DNA of 64,000 nucleotides from Clostridium sp. (GCF_022482905.1 NZ_JAKVOI010000001.1:1551958-1615957); one strand, 5' to 3'; positions 18,143 through 26,807 are shown, numbered from the stretch's first letter. Notes: a model not told the origin generated them from the sequence alone. Program-made: numbers and translations.

Positions 18143-18577
18143 TCATTGAAAGCTTACATAAATTGTTGCTTTCATGTTTTTATTTTTATTGTTGAATTCG
18201 CTGATTGTTATACTATCTATACTATGGAACTTATCTATAGCTTCAATTTGTTCCAAAATATTCTGGATTTTTGTGTCATTTCCTTCTGTTTCAATTACAG
18301 AGGTTATTTTATTTTTTTCCTTACTGCTTTCAAAATTCAAAATATCTATATCTTTTATCTGTTTCAAACTGTCAATCATTTTGCTGTAATCCACTTTATC
18401 TTGTGTTTCCAAGCTATATATATTTTTATTCAGTATGTAGAGTTCAGACTTTTTTGAACTCATATTTTTCATAGTAATTGTATTTTGCAGCATGAGTACA
18501 ACCAATATTGCCAATAAAATGCTCAATATGGATTTATACTTTATATTGTTGAGAAATCTATATTTCAAGTGCTCCAT
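18143..18577 (-). CDS. PilO/GspM-like pilus assembly protein
   Basis: This 144-residue protein has a short cytosolic N-terminus, one membrane helix ('ILSILLAILVVLMLQN', about residues 18-33), a coiled-coil stretch and a small ferredoxin-like domain with alternating strands. That is the architecture of PilO/GspM inner-membrane alignment proteins. Homology is weak; the assignment rests on architecture and on its place after the PilM- and PilN-like genes. The ATG at 18577 follows GGAGG at 5-6 bases. Last gene of the pilus operon. Confidence 0.6.
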   Translation of the reverse strand: MEHLKYRFLNNIKYKSILSILLAILVVLMLQNTITMKNMSSKKSELYILNKNIYSLETQDKVDYSKMIDSLKQIKDIDILNFESSKEKNKITSVIETEGNDTKIQNILEQIEAIDKFHSIDSITISEFNNKNKNMKATIYVSFQ

Positions 18578-18592
18578 ATTCTCCTCCAAACA

Positions 18593-19102
18593 TCATAAGT
18601 GTTTAAGTTCAACTTTCCATACTTTTTTATTGCTGTTCTCAAAATCACTTTCAGGATTTTTATCCAGCTTCACTTCATAACCATCTTTCAAATAGGATAT
18701 ACTGATTATATTGAATTTATTTCCGCATTCAACTGCCCTTATAAAGTTTAAAAACAAACTATTTTCTCCTACAAACTCCAGATCAATATTTTTGTTATTT
18801 ATATTTATATTTCTGAATTGCCCGTATTTGGAAAATTGATCTAAAAAATCATGATAGGTTTCAGTTGATTTATTGCCGTCTTTTTCAGAATACGAATTAT
18901 AGTTTTTACTACATAGATATATCTTTTCCTTTATGTTTTCATCTAGAATATTCAATCTGTTTCTATTTATATACATCAAATACAGCAGGCACAGATCTAC
19001 AATTAAAAATATAACAATTGTGATTTTAAACTTTTTTATGGTTTTTCCATTTATATTTTTCATATACCATGGGGGGAGAAAATTAAAATTCATTTTTATC
19101 AT
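18593..19102 (-). CDS. PilN-like pilus assembly protein
   Basis: The 169-residue protein begins with 'MNFNFLPPWYMKN', the PilN-type 'N-[FL]-LPPW' cytosolic motif that docks into PilM, followed by a membrane helix ('FKITIVIFLIVDLCLLYLMYI') and a periplasmic-side coiled coil and fold. Its start overlaps the PilM-like stop as ATGA. Together with its neighbours it would form the PilM-N-O platform linking the ATPase to the pilus base. The assignment is good from motif plus position. Confidence 0.7.
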   Translation of the reverse strand: MIKMNFNFLPPWYMKNINGKTIKKFKITIVIFLIVDLCLLYLMYINRNRLNILDENIKEKIYLCSKNYNSYSEKDGNKSTETYHDFLDQFSKYGQFRNININNKNIDLEFVGENSLFLNFIRAVECGNKFNIISISYLKDGYEVKLDKNPESDFENSNKKVWKVELKHL

Positions 19103-19797
19103 ATTGCAAATTCCCCCAAATCGCTGCAGCTGTAATTATTTTCAAGGTCTTTAAATATGTCTTTATAGGGTAAATTTACAAACTCCATGTCATGAAATTT
19201 TATATTTGGTATTAATATATTTAATTTTAAATTGAATTCATCCACACATTCCAGAAGCTGATTCTTTGATTTAACTTTAAACAATCCGCTGAACACTATG
19301 TTGTTTTCATAGCATGCAATAAAATATGTTTCTGTTTCAAAGCAGACTACAAGTATATAACTTTTTTTATTTATGCTGTGTTTATATTTGTCCATGACGT
19401 AGATTTGTACCGGAACCATACCTTTTATATTTATTTTATTATCACTGAATTTCTTAATCACTTCACTGTAGTTGTGGTTTATACAAAGTACAGTCAAATT
19501 GAATTCAAATTTATTTTTATTCCATATTTTATACGAGAACATCATATTGTCAATATTCTTGAACTTGTCTTTTAATCTATCTTCAATTAATCCATATATG
19601 TATTTTCTTCCTGTTCTTGGTAATGCCATATTTTCTACATATAATTCCTCTCCATGTATTAATATTAAAACACTTCTATGCTTTAAATCCATTTTTATGC
19701 TGCTTATTTCATTAATCTTGAATATATCCTTGACATCTCCTCTATCTTTGATTGTTATACTTCCTTCATTCAATTCACAAACTGCGGTTTTCCACAT
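19099..19797 (-). CDS. PilM/GspL-like pilus assembly protein (short)
   Basis: The 232-residue soluble protein precedes the PilN-like gene and occupies the PilM position. The fold suggested by alternating strands ('KTAVCELNEGSITIKDRGD', 'YILVVCFETETYFIACYENN') is consistent with an actin-like or GspL cytosolic domain, but it is about 100 residues shorter than typical PilM and I see no clear ATP-binding signature. Start ATG 19797, preceded by AGAGGTGAT. Function is inferred from the neighbourhood. Confidence 0.55.
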   Translation of the reverse strand: MWKTAVCELNEGSITIKDRGDVKDIFKINEISSIKMDLKHRSVLILIHGEELYVENMALPRTGRKYIYGLIEDRLKDKFKNIDNMMFSYKIWNKNKFEFNLTVLCINHNYSEVIKKFSDNKINIKGMVPVQIYVMDKYKHSINKKSYILVVCFETETYFIACYENNIVFSGLFKVKSKNQLLECVDEFNLKLNILIPNIKFHDMEFVNLPYKDIFKDLENNYSCSDLGEFAI

Positions 19798-19829
19798 TTT
19801 TATCACCTCTGCTTAAAATAATAAATTTA

Positions 19830-20312
19830 TCAAAGAGAATAATCTACACATCCATATTTTATCTGGCCATCTTCCACTGCATACTCGTATATCTCTTCCT
19901 TATACAACTTATTGTCTATAATATACTCCAATTTAAAAACATCATTGTCTCTGTCATAATACACATAACTGCTTCCATAATATATTCTGAAATCCTCTAT
20001 GCCAAGCATATGTTCCCGTATATCCTTATCATCATCATAATCAATTTTTTCCACTATATAGGAATTCAATCTTGTAATTAAAGTTTCCCTCTGCTTTTGA
20101 ATACCTTCAATTCTAAATGTACTTCCATACTCATAAAATACATCTGATTTTACAAGTGTCTCCATATGATAACCTGCAATTGAAATAAACATGCATATAA
20201 GTCCTATAATAAGTACATATATCAATACGAATCCCCTTTTACACTTTTTGAATTTATTCCTAAGCATCTCCTGTAGACATTTCCTCTCTTTGTTTTTATA
20301 CTTATATAGCAT
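19830..20312 (-). CDS. PilX/GspK-like minor pilin candidate
   Basis: This 160-residue protein has a basic leader and a hydrophobic helix, 'KRGFVLIYVLIIGLICMFIS', resembling a class III prepilin processing site G|F, but with Tyr rather than Glu at mature position 5. Lack of Glu5 is known for GspK-type tip subunits. The rest is charged and strand-rich with no recognised motif. The start is uncertain: an internal ATG at 20267 would give a shorter 15-residue leader segment before the motif. The gene overlaps the preceding prepilin gene by 91 bases if the long start is used. Confidence 0.55.
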   Translation of the reverse strand: MLYKYKNKERKCLQEMLRNKFKKCKRGFVLIYVLIIGLICMFISIAGYHMETLVKSDVFYEYGSTFRIEGIQKQRETLITRLNSYIVEKIDYDDDKDIREHMLGIEDFRIYYGSSYVYYDRDNDVFKLEYIIDNKLYKEEIYEYAVEDGQIKYGCVDYSL

Positions 20313-20713
20313 AAATTTTTCTTTTCAACTACACTAAACTCCAATACATCTTTTAATATATTGTTGCTGGTCTGGTTGCTGGTATATCCATAGACCAGAA
20401 CTATACTTGAATTTTTGTTCTTTTTTATATAATCCCATCCCCTGTTGTCATATCGCTTCAATGCAATCATATTGTCCTCAATTTTTATATATTTGGCACT
20501 GTCTATCTGGGAATTTATTATAGTGAATGCTTCATTTACATAAAAGCTGTCCCTGCTTGATTCAATTTCAATACTGTTCAGTTTCATGTATTTCAATATT
20601 GCCTCAGCTTGAACTGACGTGAATATGAATATAATGGACATTGCCATAAGGATTTCAATTATAGTAAATCCCCTTTTTACATTATCTCTTAAAATTCCCT
20701 TTATAAAATTCAC
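20222..20713 (-). CDS. Type IV prepilin-like protein (PilW/GspJ-like)
   Basis: The prepilin leader and cleavage motif 'VKRGFTIIEILMAMSIIFIF' has Glu at mature position 5 and a long hydrophobic helix, followed by a globular part with 'RRCLGINSKSVKGDSY' at its end. The size (about 163 residues) and place among other minor pilins suggest a PilW/GspJ role. A GTG at 20713 gives a 15-residue leader; upstream ATGs at 20737 and 20749 are possible. It overlaps the genes on both sides. Confidence 0.65.
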   Translation of the reverse strand: MNFIKGILRDNVKRGFTIIEILMAMSIIFIFTSVQAEAILKYMKLNSIEIESSRDSFYVNEAFTIINSQIDSAKYIKIEDNMIALKRYDNRGWDYIKKNKNSSIVLVYGYTSNQTSNNILKDVLEFSVVEKKNLCYISIKTKRGNVYRRCLGINSKSVKGDSY

Positions 20714-21131
20714 ACTCCTCTGACTTCTCCACTCCATATATGTCTGCATTCAATTTCAAATTAACCTTCAATACTTCTCCCTTTTCGACTTTCATTTCAA
20801 TATACTCTGTTCCATAATTGTTTTCTGAAAATAATTTCCTAGGGTCGATTCCTGCATAATCATAATTTGAAATATTCTTTAGTTCTACATATTTCCTGCC
20901 ACTATCATAGAGCTCAACTATATCCTTATAACTCATATTGTAAATTATGCTGTCTTTTATATACCTCATTTCATAAGTGTAATTTCGTATCTTCTCATTG
21001 TATTTTTTTATAATGTAAGTATTCAACTGCATACACAGGGCTGCATTGAACAATATTGTAAATATCGCCATACTGCACAACACTTCAATTAAGGCAAAAC
21101 CCTTTTTAATTTTAATATTTGATATATTCAC
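20682..21131 (-). CDS. Type IV prepilin-like protein (PilV/GspI-like)
   Basis: The prepilin motif 'KKGFALIEVLCSMAIFTILF' gives Glu5 and a hydrophobic helix typical of PilV/GspI. About 149 residues from a GTG at 21131, which follows GGGGA at about 7 bases; an ATG at 21146 is the alternative. The body is charged, with no recognised domain. It overlaps the upstream pilin gene by 20 bases and the downstream one, so translation is probably coupled. Confidence 0.65.
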   Translation of the reverse strand: MNISNIKIKKGFALIEVLCSMAIFTILFNAALCMQLNTYIIKKYNEKIRNYTYEMRYIKDSIIYNMSYKDIVELYDSGRKYVELKNISNYDYAGIDPRKLFSENNYGTEYIEMKVEKGEVLKVNLKLNADIYGVEKSEECEFYKGNFKR

Positions 21132-21564
21132 TAAAAGTCCCCACACATACCGTTATACAGTGCATGTTCTCCTTTCTATCCTTAAACTCTATACTGCCGG
21201 CATCCTCTACTATTCCCCTGCTGCTAATATCAATCTTTTTATTGTCCGTATTTATTGTTACTATAAAACCCTCAGGAAAATTAATCCTGAATATTCTTTT
21301 AGACCCACTGTTAAAAGTCATATTTTTATTGATCAGGTCAAAACTTATATAACCCCTCATACCATGGTCATGGCAATATATTCTCGACCTGTTTATAAAA
21401 TGAAGTATTTCGTTATCAAAGGTATTTACTTCTATATCATTTTTCAAATTGCCCAATGCCCCTAAATTTATCATGCTGAAGCCAAGTATAATCGACATCA
21501 TTCCCAATACTATCAGCAATTCAATAAGTGTAAATCCTTTTTTCTTTAAAAAAGCACTCTTCAT
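21112..21564 (-). CDS. Type IV prepilin-like protein (GspH/FimT-like)
   Basis: This 150-residue protein has the N-terminal motif 'KKKGFTLIELLIVLGMMSII' (cleavage after Gly, Glu5). The soluble part has the pattern of GspH/FimT pseudopilins: an extended helix then many short strands ('MRGYISFDLINKNMTFNSGS', 'FIVTINTDNKKIDISSRG'). It lies between the main pilin gene and the PilV-like gene. Confidence 0.7.
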   Translation of the reverse strand: MKSAFLKKKGFTLIELLIVLGMMSIILGFSMINLGALGNLKNDIEVNTFDNEILHFINRSRIYCHDHGMRGYISFDLINKNMTFNSGSKRIFRINFPEGFIVTINTDNKKIDISSRGIVEDAGSIEFKDRKENMHCITVCVGTFSEYIKY

Positions 21565-21586
21565 AAAAACAACCCCAGATCAACTC

Positions 21587-22003
21587 TTATTTTGGAAATA
21601 TCCTTTTAACTGAATTATTTTCAACAATTTCATCTACCGTATACTCATTTTTTCCAGCATCTATATCCACTAAATAGTTTTTATCATCACTCTCATAGCT
21701 TATACTTATGTTCTTGCCATCATCTCCTACCTCCGATATTTCAACTGTTTGTGCAGAAGTAAGCTGATCTATGCAATCTTTCACATCCTGATCTATAAAT
21801 ACTCCGTCATTTTCACCATAACTTGCCATTGCAGCTGTTTGAATCTGCTTTGCAGTATTGATTGCCTTGGTTGTCTTTACCTTGCTCTCATAACCTGAAA
21901 ATTTAGGTACTAAAAATCCCATTAGTATTAAGATTATGGAAACAACAAGCAAAAGCTCTATCAGTGTAAAGCCTCCATAAATTGACTTTCTCTTTTCTTT
22001 CAT
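21587..22003 (-). CDS. Major type IV pilin / ComGC-like pseudopilin
   Basis: The 138-residue prepilin has 'YGGFTLIELLLVVSIILILM' (G|F cleavage, Glu5), then the ComGC-like continuation 'FLVPKFSGYESKVKTTKAINTAKQIQTAAMASYGEND', where the amphipathic helix is well conserved. It directly follows the GspF gene, the usual place of the main subunit. It could build a type IV pilus or a short pseudopilus. AAGGAGAG precedes the ATG. Confidence 0.8.
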   Translation of the reverse strand: MKEKRKSIYGGFTLIELLLVVSIILILMGFLVPKFSGYESKVKTTKAINTAKQIQTAAMASYGENDGVFIDQDVKDCIDQLTSAQTVEISEVGDDGKNISISYESDDKNYLVDIDAGKNEYTVDEIVENNSVKRIFPK

Positions 22004-22021
22004 AAAATGCTCTCCTTTCTT

Positions 22022-23218
22022 TTAAGAAAATGAATCCATTATATTAAACACCGGCATTATTGCTACCATTATAAAGAATCCAATAAAAAATGACAAAAAG
22101 ATTATAATTACTGGCTCGGTTATTCTTACCATACTTTTTAGGCCTCTATAAACATCTTCACCGAATATCTCTTCAAGTTTATTGAATATATAATCAAGCT
22201 TTCCAGCCTCTTCACCTGTTTTTATCATATATATGAACATTTCATTTCCTATTCCTGATTTTTCAAAAGCTGAACTGATACTTTCACCGGATTTTACAGC
22301 TTCAATGGAGGTAATCATCTTTTTATTCATGATACTGCTTTCCAGTGTTTTGGAAGTTATATAGAGAGATTTTAAAATATTTACTCCAGATATACCAAGT
22401 ATCCTCATGGAAGATGCTATCTTAAACATTAAAATTTCATTGTACAGCTTTCCGAAATAAGGTATGTTGATTTTTACAGTATCAAGAATATACTTCCCTT
22501 TCTGGCTTGTTGAAAATTTATACACTATAAGCATGAAAAGGATTACTCCTGAAGTTATAAACATAAAATAGCTTTTCAAAAAATCAAATCCACTTATAAC
22601 CAGCTTTGTAATGACAGGAATTTCTGCTTTATTTGACTGAAGAATGTTTATAAACTGTGGAATTATGTTGTTCATGAGAAACACTATAATACAGATTGAA
22701 ATTACAAATGTCAGTGCAGGATAAACAAGTGCAGATTTTATACCTGATCGTATCTTGTACTGGTGTTCATAATATTTAGATAATTCTTTTAGTACCTTTT
22801 CAAGATTCCCGGCCTCTTCTCCTATACCAATCATCTCTACCATATATCCGGGAAATATGCTGCTGAACTTTTTCATGCTTGAATACAGACTTTTTCCCTG
22901 CATTACCTGCAGCTTTATATCAGACAGGGCATCTCTTAAAGCCGCGTTGTTACTTTGCCTCTCCAGCATCATGAATATCTTTGATATTCCTATTCCCGAT
23001 TCCATCATTACATTAATTTTGTTGCACAAAAGGGATATTTCCATAAAGCTGGGTCTTGTAAAAAGTATTTTACGCCACTGTACCTTATTTGATGTTTTAT
23101 ATATATAAAAACCTTTTTCCCTGAACTTTTTCTTGACTTCATCCAGGCTGCCATATTCACAACTTCCCTTTATATTTTCCCCCTGCAAATTCAATGCAGA
23201 ATATTTTATTATCCTCAT
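22022..23218 (-). CDS. Type II secretion/type IV pilus platform protein GspF/PilC
   Basis: This inner-membrane platform protein of 398 residues has two GspF repeats, each with a cytosolic helical bundle: 'FTRPSFMEISLLCNKINVMMESGIGI' with 'IGIGEEAGNLEKVL', and 'MFKIASSMRILGISGVNILKSL' with 'MIKTGEEAGKLD'. There are three membrane helices (about 170-190, 215-235 and the C-terminal 'VIIIFLSFFIGFFIMVAIMP'). The ATG at 23218 after GAGAGG is used; a TTG at 23233 lies inside the ATPase gene. Confidence 0.92.
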   Translation of the reverse strand: MRIIKYSALNLQGENIKGSCEYGSLDEVKKKFREKGFYIYKTSNKVQWRKILFTRPSFMEISLLCNKINVMMESGIGISKIFMMLERQSNNAALRDALSDIKLQVMQGKSLYSSMKKFSSIFPGYMVEMIGIGEEAGNLEKVLKELSKYYEHQYKIRSGIKSALVYPALTFVISICIIVFLMNNIIPQFINILQSNKAEIPVITKLVISGFDFLKSYFMFITSGVILFMLIVYKFSTSQKGKYILDTVKINIPYFGKLYNEILMFKIASSMRILGISGVNILKSLYITSKTLESSIMNKKMITSIEAVKSGESISSAFEKSGIGNEMFIYMIKTGEEAGKLDYIFNKLEEIFGEDVYRGLKSMVRITEPVIIIFLSFFIGFFIMVAIMPVFNIMDSFS

Positions 23219-23229
23219 ATTTACCTCTC

Positions 23230-24651
23230 TCAAATACCCAGTTTCATTATTTCATCGAAAGTAGTAACACCATCTTTTATAAGGTCTATCGAGTTGTCTT
23301 TTATAGACTTGCTGTTCAAACTGTCGTCTTTCATGGATTTTATTTCATACACTGCCGTTCTGCCAGTATATCCTGTATAGTTACATTTAAAACATCCTTT
23401 ACTTCTATACAATATTTGACTTTCATCAATATTTAGAAAATTGTTTATAGAATCCCAGCTTTTCATTTCATAACTTTCCCTGCAGTAGGGACACAGTTTT
23501 CTGACCAGTCTCTGTGATATGACTCCTATCAATGCATCCTTTATAAAATATGAAGGCACTCCCATATTTTCAAGTCTCAGTACAGCTTCTTGAGGACTGT
23601 TTGTATGAAGTGTACTCAATACAAGATGCCCTGTTATGGAAGCTTTAACCGCTATCTTTGCAGTTTCCTCGTCGCGTATTTCACCGATCATTATGACATC
23701 CGGGTCCTGTCTTAGAATACTTCTAAGCCCAGATGCAAAATCCAGTCCTATTTTACTGTTTACATTGACCTGGTTAACTCCATCCATTGCATATTCTACA
23801 GGATCTTCAATGCTTACTATATTCTTTTTCTCCCAGTCTATATTGTGTACAAGTGAATAAACCGTGGTGGATTTGCCAGCTCCGGTCGGCCCGACGGAAA
23901 GAATGAGTCCATTCGCATATTCAATCATTCTTTTTATCCTCTCTACATCAGCTTTTAGAAAACCAAGACTCTCAAAGCTGGATATATCTCTATCCTTATA
24001 GAGTATTCTAAGTACTATTTTTTCACCATAAATAGTTGGGAGTGTGGATACCCTTATGTCATAATCTTTTCCTCCACTTGAGAATATAATTTTTCCATCC
24101 TGCGGCATTCTCTTTTCTGCTATGTCCAGATTCGCCATTATCTTAATACGCATACATATAAAATTATATATATCCCTTGGTATTTTTACATATCTTCCTA
24201 TAATACCGTCTATTCTAAAGCGCACATTTATATAAGTTTCAAAAGGTTCTATATGTATGTCACTTGCCCTTTCATCTATTGCTCTTTGAATTATGTAATT
24301 AGCCGCCTTTACTACCGGTGAGTTGGTGCTTTCTGAATTCCCCATTTCAGGAATCCCTGTACTGTTGATTTCAATGCTGTTTATGGTGAAATCCAGTTTT
24401 TCCCTGAAATATAAATTGTCTATAGACTTCAGAATGTATTTTCTCCCGGACTGAAAAAACAAAGTATCTTTTTTAAGCATAAATCTCAATTTCTCTCTAA
24501 GATAAAAATTGGGAGGCTTATCTATAGCTATATAAATCTTATCATGGATTTCTTTAAAGGCTATCATGCAATTTTCTCTGGCTATTTCCTCAGGCAGTAT
24601 TCCAGACAGCTTTTTATCTATCTCAATATTCATAAGATCTATCTGCTTCAT
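23230..24651 (-). CDS. Type II secretion/type IV pilus assembly ATPase GspE/PilB
   Basis: This hexameric ATPase drives pilin polymerisation. The 473-residue protein has Walker A 'SVGPTGAGKSTTVYS', the Asp box 'VSIEDPVEY', Walker B 'VIMIGEIRDEETA', the His box 'ITGHLVLSTLHTN' and the four-cysteine zinc site 'LCPYCRESYEM...KGCFKCNYTGYTGR' typical of PilB/GspE and absent from PilT. The N-terminal domain is short compared with classical GspE. It is first in the ten-gene operon; AGAGGTGATG precedes the ATG. Confidence 0.94.
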   Translation of the reverse strand: MKQIDLMNIEIDKKLSGILPEEIARENCMIAFKEIHDKIYIAIDKPPNFYLREKLRFMLKKDTLFFQSGRKYILKSIDNLYFREKLDFTINSIEINSTGIPEMGNSESTNSPVVKAANYIIQRAIDERASDIHIEPFETYINVRFRIDGIIGRYVKIPRDIYNFICMRIKIMANLDIAEKRMPQDGKIIFSSGGKDYDIRVSTLPTIYGEKIVLRILYKDRDISSFESLGFLKADVERIKRMIEYANGLILSVGPTGAGKSTTVYSLVHNIDWEKKNIVSIEDPVEYAMDGVNQVNVNSKIGLDFASGLRSILRQDPDVIMIGEIRDEETAKIAVKASITGHLVLSTLHTNSPQEAVLRLENMGVPSYFIKDALIGVISQRLVRKLCPYCRESYEMKSWDSINNFLNIDESQILYRSKGCFKCNYTGYTGRTAVYEIKSMKDDSLNSKSIKDNSIDLIKDGVTTFDEIMKLGI

Positions 24652-24701
24652 TGTATCTTCATCACCTCTGATAGTATTTGTATTTCATATTATTTCCAGA
24701 A

Positions 24702-24729
24702 ATATTATCTTTAATCACCTATACTTCAA
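24702..24729 (-). promoter_or_regulatory. sigma-A-like promoter of the pilus operon
   Basis: On the minus strand TTGAAG (24724-24729), 16 bases, TAATAT (24702-24707). It starts right after the T run of the dapF-operon terminator and lies about 50 bases before gspE. The motif is moderately good. Confidence 0.5.
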
Positions 24730-24732
24730 AAA

Positions 24733-24777
24733 TAAAAAAATCCAATGACAAAAAGTCTTGAATTTCATCATTGGATT
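24733..24777 (-). terminator. intrinsic terminator of the dapF-lipoprotein operon
   Basis: A 10-bp perfect stem (AATCCAATGA/TCATTGGATT, arms 24739-24748 and 24768-24777) is followed on the minus strand by seven T. It separates the lipoprotein gene from the pilus operon. Confidence 0.9.
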
Positions 24778-24793
24778 TGTATTTAAAATTGTG

Positions 24794-25867
24794 CTAATGA
24801 CTTCCATAAATCCTGTATTTGCCTTCATGAGTTGACATAAGGCTTACGGAACCGTCATGTTTGCTGTATACAAATATGTCTATATTATCTTTTGAATTTT
24901 CACTGTTTTTACCTGTAAAATATATATTTCCCATGTTGTCTTCCGCAATTCCCGAAGATACTCCTATGTACTGCGGAAAATCATAGGTGATTCTGTTAAG
25001 TCTGCCGCTTTTACAGGAGAACTCATAAACATCAGAGTCACCGTTTTTCTGTTCTGCTATAAAAAATATATCTCCATTTCTGTAGTCTTTAACACTTCCA
25101 TATATTTTAGCCATATTGTCATCTACTAGTGTACATGTCCCTCTTTCCTGACTATAATAATACAAATCAAGATCATCACCTATACCTGACATGTACAGTA
25201 TATTGCCTCCAATATTTGTAAAGTACATACAATATTTATTAATATCTTTGAAATAAATTGATTCCTCGTTGCTATTCAGGTCATACACATATATGTTGGT
25301 GGAATTCTGTTTTCCAGGAATACTTCCGTAATAGATCAACCTGCTGTCATCCAACCAGCTGTACAAGCTTCCTGAAATAAGAACCTTTGATTTCAATTCT
25401 ACATATTTATTGCTCTTTATATCATATACACTTATATTCCGGACGCTGTCTATAGAACTGCCTGCATAGCTTCTAAAAGCTATCCTGTCACCATCCGGAC
25501 TTAATTTCACATCTTCTGCAGAAAAAAAATCATTCAATTCTATTCTGGAATTTTGGCTGATTACTTCGATTTTATTTCCAGCAGTCCTTCCATCTTCCTT
25601 TTTTGCAATTAAATATACATAAACTGATTTCTTCAGATCATAGGTCATATCTACGACATCGTTCACCTTACCGGTTTCCTTTAAAGCTTTTCCACCCAGA
25701 TTAAAAATCAGATTTTGTCCGTTCCTTTCTTCAACAACAACTGCATCAGAATATTCAGGGGTCGGTGGAACCATTACTTTTTTATCTTTTCTGCTGCAGC
25801 CGGTAAGAACACCAACTGCCATAAAGAATAAAACTGCAAATATAATACCTACAGTAAGCTGTTTCAT
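24794..25867 (-). CDS. TolB-like beta-propeller lipoprotein
   Basis: This 357-residue protein has a lipoprotein signal peptide ending in the lipobox LTGC (Cys near residue 24), so it should be anchored outside the membrane. The rest is a run of WD40/TolB-type blades ('VKLSPDGDRIAFRSYAG', 'YSWLDDSRLIYYGSIPG', 'RNGDIFFIAEQKNGDSDVYEF', 'DNMGNIYFTGKN'). Its partner is unknown; such propellers usually bind proteins. Its ATG overlaps the dapF stop as ATGA, so translation is coupled to lysine/DAP synthesis. Ends at a strong terminator. Confidence 0.75.
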   Translation of the reverse strand: MKQLTVGIIFAVLFFMAVGVLTGCSRKDKKVMVPPTPEYSDAVVVEERNGQNLIFNLGGKALKETGKVNDVVDMTYDLKKSVYVYLIAKKEDGRTAGNKIEVISQNSRIELNDFFSAEDVKLSPDGDRIAFRSYAGSSIDSVRNISVYDIKSNKYVELKSKVLISGSLYSWLDDSRLIYYGSIPGKQNSTNIYVYDLNSNEESIYFKDINKYCMYFTNIGGNILYMSGIGDDLDLYYYSQERGTCTLVDDNMAKIYGSVKDYRNGDIFFIAEQKNGDSDVYEFSCKSGRLNRITYDFPQYIGVSSGIAEDNMGNIYFTGKNSENSKDNIDIFVYSKHDGSVSLMSTHEGKYRIYGSH

Positions 25868-26688
25868 TTAATTTTACATTCTCCTCTAAAAGAAACCTCT
25901 GCAGGACCTGTCATAAATACACCCTCCTCTTTTATTTCTATTGAAAGCTGTCCTCCCGGAGCTGCAACTTCAACTTTTCTGCCTGTAAATCCAAGCTTGT
26001 AGGCAGCAACAGCAGATGCACAGCACCCAGTACCGCAGGCAAGAGTAGCTCCTGCTCCTCTTTCCCATGTTTTTATCTTGATTTTTCTGCCGTTCACTAC
26101 TTCACAGAAGTTAACGTTGGTACCTTCTGTGAAAATTTCATATTTTTCAATATACTTTCCCTCATTTACATCATAGTCATCCAGTTTTCCAAATACAACC
26201 GTATGGGGAACACCCATAAGCATCGTAGTAATATTGTATTTTCTATCATTTATATAAACTTCTCTATCCACTATATCGCCATTATACTCTGCAGGTATTT
26301 TTTCCGGCTCAAAAAAGGCCTTTCCCATGTTTATGGTCACCTTTTCCGCAAATCCATCTTTTACATCTAAAAATGCCCTTTTTATACCGTCACCCGTTTC
26401 TATATCCATCGGATTCCTTCTTATCATGTCATTATCGAATACATATTTTGCAAAACATCTTATACCGTTTCCGCACATAGCTGCGTAAGAACCATCTGAA
26501 TTGATTATAACCATTTTTATTGAAGCAATTTCACTTCTTCTTATTAAGAGTATTCCGTCTCCACCTATTCCAAAATGTCTATCGCAAAGTTTTCTGGCAA
26601 GTTCCCTTTCCCTTCCAAGATAGCTGTTTTCTCTATCGTCAATTAAAATAAAATCATTTCCACTGCCCTGAATTTTAGTAAACTCCAT
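25864..26688 (-). CDS. dapF: Diaminopimelate epimerase
   Basis: DapF interconverts LL- and meso-diaminopimelate for peptidoglycan and lysine. The 274-residue two-domain protein carries both catalytic cysteines: 'AAMCGNGIRCFAKYV' and 'LACGTGCCASAVAAYK'. Its N-terminus 'FTKIQGSGNDFILIDDR' is typical. The need for meso-DAP agrees with the DNPR motif of MurE in this window. GGTGGAGG precedes the ATG; it diverges from rqcH. Confidence 0.97.
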   Translation of the reverse strand: MEFTKIQGSGNDFILIDDRENSYLGRERELARKLCDRHFGIGGDGILLIRRSEIASIKMVIINSDGSYAAMCGNGIRCFAKYVFDNDMIRRNPMDIETGDGIKRAFLDVKDGFAEKVTINMGKAFFEPEKIPAEYNGDIVDREVYINDRKYNITTMLMGVPHTVVFGKLDDYDVNEGKYIEKYEIFTEGTNVNFCEVVNGRKIKIKTWERGAGATLACGTGCCASAVAAYKLGFTGRKVEVAAPGGQLSIEIKEEGVFMTGPAEVSFRGECKIK

Positions 26689-26734
26689 ATTTTAACCTCC
26701 ACCATCCCGATCCTGTAAAATAATATTTGTTTTA

Positions 26735-26763
26735 AGTTTACTACTGGAACATAGTTTAATCAA
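26735..26763 (-). promoter_or_regulatory. possible sigma-A promoter of dapF
   Basis: TTGATT (26758-26763), 17 bases, TAAACT (26735-26740) on the minus strand. The -10 matches only 4 of 6 positions, so this is tentative, but the spacing and the divergent intergenic location fit. Confidence 0.35.
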
Positions 26764-26798
26764 CAAATATTCCCCAACTTTATTTTAAAAATTTAAAA

Positions 26799-26807
26799 TG
26801 GTATAAT
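26799..26807 (+). promoter_or_regulatory. extended -10 promoter of rqcH
   Basis: TGGTATAAT (TG-N-TATAAT) at 26799-26807 lies 34 bases before the rqcH start. The -35 region (TTTATT at 17 bases) is poor, as is common for extended -10 promoters. Confidence 0.6.
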
